From Endozoicomonas arenosclerae (GTDB taxonomy: Bacteria; Pseudomonadota; Gammaproteobacteria; Pseudomonadales; Endozoicomonadaceae): a DNA stretch of 32,577 nt. Position numbers and translations under genes: made by a program. The notes under the pieces are model-generated. The model did no database searches. It saw only the letters and a list, made by a program, of their open reading frames with translations, and had not been told where the DNA came from. The stretch spans positions 192,385-224,961 of the forward strand of contig NZ_LASA01000051.1 of NCBI RefSeq assembly GCF_001562015.1, in the 5' to 3' direction. Positions 17,335 through 24,128 of the stretch are shown in pieces (position 1 is the stretch's first letter; every line of letters begins with the position of its first letter).

Positions 17335-20300
17335 ACGGTTTCCCCCTCCTGCTCCCATGAGTCATGGGGCTGATAAGTCATATAACCATGCTGCTGCCTG
17401 ATGCTCTGCGGCTCATGACGCGGCAGGGAAATTTCAAAGCGTGTACCTTTTTCCAGATTTTTATCGGTTGGGCTGATGACCTTGATGGTACCAAAGTGTT
17501 CTTCAATGATATTCCAGGTCAATGCCAGGCCAAGGCCTGTTCCTTTGCCGGCCTCTTTGGTGGTGAAGAAGGGTTCAAACAGACGCTCCTGAATGCTGAC
17601 AGGAATGCCGTGACCCTGATCTTCTACTTCGACCTTGACGGTATGGACAGAAGCTGACGTTCTGATCGTGATAGTGCTCTTCTCATCAGAAGCATCCACT
17701 GCGTTGTTCAGCAGGTTAATAAACACTTGCTGCAGTTTCTGTTGATCACCCGTCACTTTGTGTTCTGGATCACACAAGTTAAGAAAACTGATATTGCTGC
17801 TCTTTCGTCCAAGTTGCAACAGGCTGATGGATTCCTGCACGCTGGTGAAGAGATCTACAGCCTCATGGCTGCTTTTTTCCGAGCGATTTTTACCGTTATG
17901 GGAATAACTCATCAGCATCTGGACAATTCTGGAAACCCGTTTGGTCTGTTCCAGAACCTGCCCCGCCACTTCCCGGGTATCGGCTTCTTCAGAAAGGGCT
18001 TTCAGCTCCTGGGCAAGACAGTCGATGGCGGTAACCGGGTTGCCTATTTCATGGGCGACACCTGCCGCCAGCTGTCCAATAGACGCCAGTCGCTCACTGT
18101 GGAATAGCTGATCTTCAAGCATCTGGTTCTCTGTGTAGTCTTCCAGAAGCATAACCTTGTTCCCACTGGTACCGGACACCGGCGCTTCAATATTGGCCTT
18201 ATGAAGATTAAAGAAGCGTGTCTGTCCGTTAATTTCTATACCGTGTTTGGGCAGATGTTTACTGTCTATCTGGGCAAAATTGCTGAGTATTTTATTCCAG
18301 GGCTCTGCAATCCGGTTGAGAGGGCTGCCCAGAACATCGGCAGCCGGAATCTCGGTGAGTTGACCCATAGCCTGGTTCCAGAGCATGATTTCTCCTGCTG
18401 CATCCACTGAACATAAAGCCATGGGCAGGTTGTTCAGGGTGTCTCGATGGTACCGTCTCAGATCATCCAGTTCTCCGGCCAGCCCGCTCAATCGACTGTG
18501 GTAGGCTTCCAGCCGGGATTCCATAAAATGAATATCCTGGGCGACATAACCCTTGTTTTCATCCCAGGGTAGAAAGGTATCTACAATGTCGTGTGCTACG
18601 GTAGGACCCATCAACCCCGAGAGGTTCTTTTCGATCCGTTCCCTTAAACGACGCAGGGCATGGGGGCGGCTTTCATCTTCCCGCATGTTCAGATCGCTCA
18701 GTGCCCGGGAGACTTCTTTATGGGCAACCAGACCTCCCAGGGGTTTGCTCAGCATTTCATGAAAGTCATGGGCAGATTTGGCTTCAGGCACCTTCTGCTC
18801 ATTGCGACTGTTGCTTTCTACCTCACAGGCACTGGCTGCAGAGCGCTCTTCCGAGGACATGCTGGTGAAACTGGAGACCAGATAAATCAGCACAGCATTG
18901 GCCGTCAGTGACGTCATGCCAAGCCAGTGCCATTGTTGATAAAGATAGTTCGAAACTTTCGCCATTGCGGCACTGTATAGGCTGAAGTCGACCATCTGTG
19001 GCAGCATCATGGTGAAGAACCAGATAGCCGTGCCGACGATCAGGCCTGAAATAAAGCCTTTGTGATTCGCTTTGGGCCAATAGAGAACACAAAGCGCACC
19101 CGGCAGCAGCTGTAAGGCTCCTACGTATGCGATGACACCCAGGTTGTAGAGTGCGTGCTGGGCTTCAAGCATACGGTAAAAGCCGTAAGATCCCACAATC
19201 AGAGCCAGAATAATGAACCGCTTGAACCAGGTCAGCCAGCGATAAATATTGACCTCTACCTGAATATGCGGCGGATAGTAAGGCAGCACGATGTGATTCA
19301 TGATCATGGAGGACAGGGCCAGCGTGGTAACAATGGTCAGGCCACTGGCTGCAGCCAGACCTCCAATATAGGCAACAATGGTCAGCCATGGCATATCCAG
19401 AGCCTGACCGATAAACAGCGGGAAGTAATCAGCTGCAACTGGACTGTCCAGTTTAATGCCCGCCCAGAGAATCAAAAGTGTTGGCAGGCTGAGTACCAGC
19501 AGGAACAGGGGTAATGCCCAGCTGGCGATATGCAGAGATCGGCTGCTGCGATTCTCTGCAAAGGTCATGTGAAACATATGAGGCATGACAATGGCTGAAG
19601 CAAAAAACATCAGTAACATGCTGCGCCAGGGGCCATCTTCCAGAGGGGTTTGCATCTGGGTCAGTGTGTCCTGATTGGTTGCAAGCCAGCTTTCTACACC
19701 ATCAAGACCATTGAACACTTCAAAAAGGATGACCAGACCCAGAGTCATCATCACCAGTAACTTGACCAGAGACTCAATGGCAATCGCCATGACCAGCCCC
19801 TGATGTTGATCACGGGTCGATAAATGTCGGGTTCCGAACAGGGCTGCAAAGAGCGTCACCATGATGCAAAAGACAATAGCGAGCCGTTCCGGAGAATATT
19901 CCTTGCTGATAAGGTGAATACTGTCGGATACCGCTTGAATCTGTAGTGACAACAAGGGCATGGTCGCTGTCAGCATCAATAAGGTAGCGAGGGTACCGGC
20001 TACCGGACTTCGAAACCGGAAGGCAAATAAGTCGGCCAGTGAGCTGAGCTGATAGGTTCGAGTAATTCTTAAAATAGGGTGGAGCAGCACCGGGGCTAAA
20101 AGAAAGGCCCCACTCACACCAAAGTAAAAAGCCAGAAAGACATAACCGTGTTCACTGGCAATCCCCAGACTGCCAAAGTAAGCCCAGCTTGAAGCATAAA
20201 CACCAAGAGACAGAACATAAACGGCGGGATGCTGGGTAATTTTCTTGGGAATCAGACCTTTCTCGGTCACCCAGGCGCAAAGAAAGAGAGCCAGTAAGTA

Positions 20301-20342
20301 TACGACGCTGACCAGTAGGAGTTCTTCGAGTTCAAAACTCAT
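17331..20342 (-). CDS. cbrA: CbrA sensor histidine kinase with SLC5 transporter-like N-terminus
   Basis: The predicted protein has 1003 residues. The N-terminal half is a sodium/solute symporter-like (SLC5) membrane domain of about 13 helices ('YVLSLGVYASSWAYFGSLG', 'LSSLADLFAFRFRSPVAGT'). A linker and a PAS domain follow ('LNNLPMALCSVDAAGEIMLWNQAM'), then HisKA with the H-box 'LAAGVAHEIGNPVTAID' and HATPase_c with 'NLLNNAVDAS', 'VEDQGHGIP' and 'GTGLGLAL'. This fusion is the hallmark of CbrA. The start at 20342 is preceded by AGGGGG; the longer frame to 20378 is unlikely. It overlaps a 58-residue membrane ORF upstream and cbrB downstream, so three cistrons are probably coupled. In pseudomonads CbrA can transport histidine and modulates CbrB; transport here is inferred. 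Confidence 0.94.
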   Translation of the reverse strand: MSFELEELLLVSVVYLLALFLCAWVTEKGLIPKKITQHPAVYVLSLGVYASSWAYFGSLGIASEHGYVFLAFYFGVSGAFLLAPVLLHPILRITRTYQLSSLADLFAFRFRSPVAGTLATLLMLTATMPLLSLQIQAVSDSIHLISKEYSPERLAIVFCIMVTLFAALFGTRHLSTRDQHQGLVMAIAIESLVKLLVMMTLGLVILFEVFNGLDGVESWLATNQDTLTQMQTPLEDGPWRSMLLMFFASAIVMPHMFHMTFAENRSSRSLHIASWALPLFLLVLSLPTLLILWAGIKLDSPVAADYFPLFIGQALDMPWLTIVAYIGGLAAASGLTIVTTLALSSMIMNHIVLPYYPPHIQVEVNIYRWLTWFKRFIILALIVGSYGFYRMLEAQHALYNLGVIAYVGALQLLPGALCVLYWPKANHKGFISGLIVGTAIWFFTMMLPQMVDFSLYSAAMAKVSNYLYQQWHWLGMTSLTANAVLIYLVSSFTSMSSEERSAASACEVESNSRNEQKVPEAKSAHDFHEMLSKPLGGLVAHKEVSRALSDLNMREDESRPHALRRLRERIEKNLSGLMGPTVAHDIVDTFLPWDENKGYVAQDIHFMESRLEAYHSRLSGLAGELDDLRRYHRDTLNNLPMALCSVDAAGEIMLWNQAMGQLTEIPAADVLGSPLNRIAEPWNKILSNFAQIDSKHLPKHGIEINGQTRFFNLHKANIEAPVSGTSGNKVMLLEDYTENQMLEDQLFHSERLASIGQLAAGVAHEIGNPVTAIDCLAQELKALSEEADTREVAGQVLEQTKRVSRIVQMLMSYSHNGKNRSEKSSHEAVDLFTSVQESISLLQLGRKSSNISFLNLCDPEHKVTGDQQKLQQVFINLLNNAVDASDEKSTITIRTSASVHTVKVEVEDQGHGIPVSIQERLFEPFFTTKEAGKGTGLGLALTWNIIEEHFGTIKVISPTDKNLEKGTRFEISLPRHEPQSIRQQHGYMTYQPHDSWEQEGETV

Positions 20343-20508
20343 CCGACTTCCCCCTGGGCTGCAGCAGGAAGCCTGCAAGAATTACGATAAACCAGAGAAT
20401 CCAGGGTTGATACCAGCTATCGCCGGTCGTAATCCACCATCCCATGATGGCGGGAGAAAAAAGATAAATGCTGATGACCAGGAGCAGAACCAGACGATAG
20501 ATGTACAT
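20332..20508 (-). CDS. 58-residue inner-membrane protein overlapping cbrA (CbrX-like)
   Basis: An ATG at 20508 opens a 58-codon frame: 'MYIYRLVLLLVISIYLFSP', a short loop 'GWWITTGDSWYQP', then 'WILWFIVILAGFLLQP' and the charged end 'RGKSDEF'. This is a two-helix membrane protein rich in Trp. The TGA at 20334-20332 lies inside cbrA, overlapping its start by 11 bases, and the last codons contain the cbrA ribosome-binding site. Pseudomonads carry a small hydrophobic ORF (cbrX) in the same place, whose translation is coupled to cbrA; the position and character match, sequence identity was not tested. It is likely to control CbrA synthesis or to accompany it in the membrane. Confidence 0.8.
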   Translation of the reverse strand: MYIYRLVLLLVISIYLFSPAIMGWWITTGDSWYQPWILWFIVILAGFLLQPRGKSDEF

Positions 20509-20593
20509 GAAACTTCAGTACGAGTTTGATATCGGACTGTCCATGTTAACCAGTGTTGCGATAAACCGCAAAGAGGCTGAGTATTGTTAGCTA

Positions 20594-21355
20594 TTAAACA
20601 CTCGGTGGATTGTAAGTCACCCAGTAAACCATATTGCCCGGGCAATCTTCGCCCAGCACGTCGTTCATTAATTCATTGGCTTTCAGGTCGCCCATTTTCT
20701 TGAGCCAGGCGGTGTCATCCAGCTTTTCTTCCAGGAACCAGCTGGGCAGGGCGTTGATGCGTTTATCGTAATAAGCCAGAGGGAATTTCAGATCTCTTGG
20801 CAGTCGGGTTCGCTTGATGCTCAAAGCTGCGTCGCACCGAACCACCAGGCTTTCTGCCACTTGTCTTCTTTTGCGGACATAGTTGCCCGCTTCCCTGCGA
20901 TACTTGTCTTCGTAGGGACCCATCAATTCTTCGTAGCGATTTTCAATGCAGTGGTCATAGGCCCGACTGACTTCGTCGTTTTGGTAACCCATGATCTTGC
21001 AGGCTTCTTTGACTCGCTCACGGAACTCCCGGCTGATTTGCAGATACCAGGGAGCATGAGGTCCAAGAATATCCTGGGCTTCCTGGTTGGCTACAAAAAA
21101 CAGGTTTTCATCCGGGGTAAAGCAGAGGGCAGCATCTTGGGAATTGACGGCATCAATTTTGGTGAGATCGGGTTCTTTACCGACGGCGCTTTCCCTTTCA
21201 AATCGGGCTTTCTGGCAGAACTCTGAGTCAGTGATGTCGACGGCAGCTCCCGGCATGGGAGTGATTTCCTGAGGGGTAATCGCCAGTGTATGGGGAATAA
21301 AAAGTAATGTGGCAGCAGGCAGCCACCGACGCACAACCTTGTTGATAACGGACAT
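20594..21355 (-). CDS. Secreted protein of unknown function
   Basis: The predicted protein has 253 residues. The start at 21355 has AGGGAG six bases upstream and opens a signal peptide ('MSVINKVVRRWLPAATLLFIPHTLA'). The mature protein has about six cysteines, in 'SEFCQKAR', 'ALCFTPDE', 'EACKIMGY', 'DHCIENRY', 'VRCDAALS' and 'EDCPGNMV', an even number compatible with disulfides in the periplasm. Charged helical stretches alternate with these. The segment 'ALCFTPDENLFFVANQEAQDILGPHAPWYLQ' has no match I recognise. It lies between gluQ and the small cbrA-linked ORF, all on one strand, but with 85 bp on each side, so it may have its own promoter. Confidence 0.75.
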   Translation of the reverse strand: MSVINKVVRRWLPAATLLFIPHTLAITPQEITPMPGAAVDITDSEFCQKARFERESAVGKEPDLTKIDAVNSQDAALCFTPDENLFFVANQEAQDILGPHAPWYLQISREFRERVKEACKIMGYQNDEVSRAYDHCIENRYEELMGPYEDKYRREAGNYVRKRRQVAESLVVRCDAALSIKRTRLPRDLKFPLAYYDKRINALPSWFLEEKLDDTAWLKKMGDLKANELMNDVLGEDCPGNMVYWVTYNPPSV

Positions 21356-21439
21356 ATCCACTCCCTGGAACACATCTTTCTCGACAATGGTAGAGGCTAA
21401 TTCAGCCTCTTATTGCTTTATATATAACACTCCCTTCCT

Positions 21440-22369
21440 TCAGGATAAAGTCGCCAGCGGAACGGAAGGTTGTTTTGCGACTTTTTCTATCTGCCAGTGT
21501 TCGATACCCCAGCTTAGAATATCGGTCACATTGCATCCGTTCAGTCCAGAGTCCGGGTTCTGTCCTAAGGCTTCCAACGCCTTGATCAGCAAAGGTTCTG
21601 GCTGATCCAGCGGGATTTCCGGTGCGTGATTTTGTTTGCTCAGTTTGTCGCCATTTTCAAGGGTGATCACCGGCACATGAGCGTAGACAGGAGAATCTGT
21701 TTCCAGCAATGACAAAAGATAAATTTGCCAGGGGGTAGCACTCAACAGGTCGTACCCTCTGACAACATGGGTTATTCCCTGGAAGGCATCATCCGCACAC
21801 ACCGCCAGCTGATAGGCAAACAGACCGTCTTTGCGTTGAATAATAAAGTCTCCCAGATCAGGCAGGGCAGACTGGATAGTACCCTGGATTAGATCCTGAA
21901 ACTCGATGAGGGTTTCCGGGCATCTGACTCTCAGTGAATGAGGTGCCTGGGTGTTGTCTACTTTGTCTCTGCAAATGCCTGGGTACACCCCACCATAACC
22001 CTGCAGTTCTTTTCGAGTGCAGGTGCAGGGGTATACAAAGCCTCGGCTTTGCAGATCACGGATAATCTGTTGATAGGCGTCATGACGCTGGCTTTGATAA
22101 AGCACTGAGTCATCCCAGTGCAAACCGTAAGTTTCCAGCGACTTCAGAATAAGGTCTGCCGCGCCAGATTGTTCTCTGGGTGGGTCAATGTCTTCCATGC
22201 GAACCAGCCAGGTGCCGTTTTGGGAACGGGCATCAAGATAGCTGGCCAAAGCCGCTACCAGTGAGCCAAAGTGCAGAGGACCTGAAGGTGAAGGGGCAAA
22301 GCGTCCAATATAGGAGCGCTTTTGATTGGCTATGGTTTTTTCTTTCGCTGCGGACATTTCTATGGTCAT
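21440..22369 (-). CDS. gluQ: Glutamyl-Q tRNA(Asp) synthetase
   Basis: GluQRS is a paralogue of the catalytic core of glutamyl-tRNA synthetase. It activates Glu without tRNA and attaches it to the queuosine base at the wobble position of tRNA(Asp). The 309-residue protein has the class I signature as 'PSPSGPLHFGSL' (HIGH equivalent) and 'GDKLSKQN' (KMSKS equivalent), and a zinc site in 'YPCTCTRKEL' with further Tyr/Cys in 'GVYPGICRDK'. The anticodon-binding domain is missing, as expected for the family. The start is 22369 or the Met at 22357; neither has a clear ribosome-binding site. It lies directly after dksA, the common gammaproteobacterial order, with a terminator between them, so its expression probably depends on read-through or its own promoter. 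Confidence 0.96.
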   Translation of the reverse strand: MTIEMSAAKEKTIANQKRSYIGRFAPSPSGPLHFGSLVAALASYLDARSQNGTWLVRMEDIDPPREQSGAADLILKSLETYGLHWDDSVLYQSQRHDAYQQIIRDLQSRGFVYPCTCTRKELQGYGGVYPGICRDKVDNTQAPHSLRVRCPETLIEFQDLIQGTIQSALPDLGDFIIQRKDGLFAYQLAVCADDAFQGITHVVRGYDLLSATPWQIYLLSLLETDSPVYAHVPVITLENGDKLSKQNHAPEIPLDQPEPLLIKALEALGQNPDSGLNGCNVTDILSWGIEHWQIEKVAKQPSVPLATLS

Positions 22370-22422
22370 AACGCCATAAACAGAAAAGTGATTGATCGCC
22401 CGGAGGACAACAAAAGCTCATA

Positions 22423-22462
22423 GAACAAAAACAGCAAAGCCGCGGATATTGAATACGCGGCT
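22423..22462 (-). terminator. Rho-independent terminator of dksA
   Basis: On the minus strand AGCCGCG (22462-22456) pairs with CGCGGCT (22444-22438), followed by TTGCTGTTTTTGTTC. It lies about 30 bases after the dksA stop and before gluQ. Confidence 0.78.
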
Positions 22463-22490
22463 CTGGTAAGAAGTCAGCAATAGCAGGGTA

Positions 22491-22934
22491 TTATTGACCC
22501 AGCTGCTTCTCCTTGATTTCAGCCAGGGTTTTGCAGTCGATGCAAAGAGTGGCTGTAGGACGAGCTTCCAGACGGCGGACGCCAATTTCGACACCGCAGG
22601 AATCGCAGAAACCGTAGTCCTCTTCCTCAATACGAGTCAGGGTCTTGTCGATTTTTCTGATCAGTTTGCGTTCACGGTCGCGAGTACGCAGCTCCAGGCT
22701 GAACTCTTCTTCCTGACTGGCTCGGTCAGCCGGGTCAGGGAAGTTGGCTGCTTCATCCTGCATATGGTTTACGGTGCGATCCACTTCTTCCATCAACTCC
22801 TGCTTCCATTGCTTGAGGATGTTGGTGAAATGATCGACCTGTTTGTCATTCATGTACTCTTCGCCTTCTTTCTCCACATACGGAGTGAAAGAACGAAGCA
22901 AATTACCTTGATCGGCTTTTTTCTGTGCTGACAT
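22491..22934 (-). CDS. dksA: RNA polymerase-binding transcription factor DksA
   Basis: DksA binds in the secondary channel of RNA polymerase and works with ppGpp in the stringent response. The 147-residue protein has normal length, a coiled-coil with the tip segment 'DPADRASQEEEF' containing the key Asp residues, and a four-cysteine zinc finger 'CDSCGVEIG...CIDCKTLAEI', so it is the classic zinc-containing form. The ATG at 22934 is preceded by GAGG about eight bases upstream. A terminator follows its stop. It is divergent from sfsA across 413 bp, an unusually long leader region for such a small gene. Confidence 0.98.
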   Translation of the reverse strand: MSAQKKADQGNLLRSFTPYVEKEGEEYMNDKQVDHFTNILKQWKQELMEEVDRTVNHMQDEAANFPDPADRASQEEEFSLELRTRDRERKLIRKIDKTLTRIEEEDYGFCDSCGVEIGVRRLEARPTATLCIDCKTLAEIKEKQLGQ

Positions 22935-23347
22935 GATTACAGCCTCATCACCTTCTCATTAAATAGCCCGACATACTGCTTACCAGGCTTTCCATCCGAA
23001 TGCCGGACAAATCCGGCTTCCCTGAAAGCTGAGGTCAACACTACGGGTTGCCAGTATACATAACACAATCTGGCCCCTATGCCTCTTGCCTTCCTCACAG
23101 AAGCGGTGAAACTACCAAAACCTATGGCAATGCGCCATAAAAAATTGCTTCTGCCGTTGTCGACAAGTGATCACCCACTCATCACATAGTAATCACAAAT
23201 ACGTCATGAGCGAAAGAAACAATTTTTTCGTCACCCTCGAGGGGATGAAAAAATTTTTATTCTTAAACGGTGTTCGGGGAAACCGTCAACTGGCTATCAT
23301 AGAATGCAATTTTAGAATATCAACGTCTGATTTAATGAAATATTAGT
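22935..23347. promoter_or_regulatory. 413-bp divergent regulatory region between dksA and sfsA
   Basis: No credible gene is seen in this stretch. On the dksA strand a -10-like TATACT lies near 23060 without a good -35, and a small stem-loop GCCGGA/TCCGGC follows in the presumed leader. A better -35 (TTGACG, near 23290, minus strand) has only a weak -10 partner. An AT-flanked hairpin lies at 23223-23253. On the plus strand no strong sigma-70 promoter or ribosome-binding site for sfsA is evident. Promoter assignments are tentative. Confidence 0.45.
23223..23253. other. Hairpin with A/T-tract stem between dksA and sfsA
   Basis: A 6-T tract at 23223 pairs with a 6-A tract at 23248; the stem continues CGTC/GATG (one G-T pair), then CCC/GGG after a bulged A at 23233, closing on a TCGA tetraloop. 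That is about 13 pairs. TTTTT follows at 23254 on the plus strand, so the structure could act as a bidirectional terminator for an unrecognised transcript, or as a protein-binding site. Confidence 0.5.
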
Positions 23348-24079
23348 ATGAATTTTGAAAAAGATCTTCAGTCTGCCCGCCTGATTCGACGCTACAAAAG
23401 ATTCATGGCTGACGTTGAGCTGGAAGATGGCAGTACCATCACATTGCATTGTCCGAATACCGGCTCCATGAAAAATTGCCTCTATCCTGGCAGGAAAGTC
23501 TGGTATCTCGACTCTGGAAATCCCAAGCGAAAATATCCCTGCACCTGGGAGCTGGCTGAAATTCCCGTGATGTTTGGATCAGAGGAAAAAATCACTCTGG
23601 CGGGGCTGAACACCGGTCGTGCGAATAAACTGGTAGAGGAAGCGTTGCTGCAGAAACAGATCCCGGAACTTGTTAGCTACGATAACGTTCGAAGGGAAGT
23701 CCCTTACGGTGAAGAAAAAAGCCGTATCGACTTTTTGCTGGAGCAGGATGGCCTGCCGGATTGTTATGTTGAAGTGAAAAGTGTCACACTGGCGGTAGGT
23801 GATGGTCTGGGACTGTTTCCGGATTCCGTGACCACCAGGGGAACCAAACATTTACGTGAGCTGATGACCATGGTTGAGTCTGGTAAAAGAGCGGTGTTGC
23901 TGTTCTGTGCTCAGCATACCGGCATTGATCGGGTGGCACCGGCTCATGAAATTGATCCCAAGTATGGGCAAGCCATCAAAGAGGCCGCTGCAGCAGGCGT
24001 AGAGATTTTGGCTCTGGGCGCTGAGATATCCACAGAAGAGATTACACTGACCCGTACCTTGCCGGTTCTGGATATCTAA
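23348..24079 (+). CDS. sfsA: SfsA family protein (sugar fermentation stimulation protein A)
   Basis: The 243-residue protein matches SfsA along its length: '[17 protein letters not shown]', '[19 protein letters not shown]', '[15 protein letters not shown]', '[16 protein letters not shown]' and '[23 protein letters not shown]'. An N-terminal OB-like part is followed by a PD-(D/E)XK nuclease-like core, visible here as 'SRIDFLL' followed by '[10 protein letters not shown]' (Asp...Glu-X-Lys). E. coli SfsA was linked to maltose gene regulation and binds DNA; the true biochemical role is unsettled. The ATG lacks a strong ribosome-binding site. Its neighbourhood next to dksA is common in gammaproteobacteria. 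The USP-like gene starts 49 bp after its stop on the same strand, so the accessory gene may be transcribed from the sfsA promoter. Confidence 0.96.
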   Translation: MNFEKDLQSARLIRRYKRFMADVELEDGSTITLHCPNTGSMKNCLYPGRKVWYLDSGNPKRKYPCTWELAEIPVMFGSEEKITLAGLNTGRANKLVEEALLQKQIPELVSYDNVRREVPYGEEKSRIDFLLEQDGLPDCYVEVKSVTLAVGDGLGLFPDSVTTRGTKHLRELMTMVESGKRAVLLFCAQHTGIDRVAPAHEIDPKYGQAIKEAAAAGVEILALGAEISTEEITLTRTLPVLDI

Positions 24080-24128
24080 AAACCATACTGCCGATAAATA
24101 CTGAGGAAAACAGCAGTCAGGACGAACA

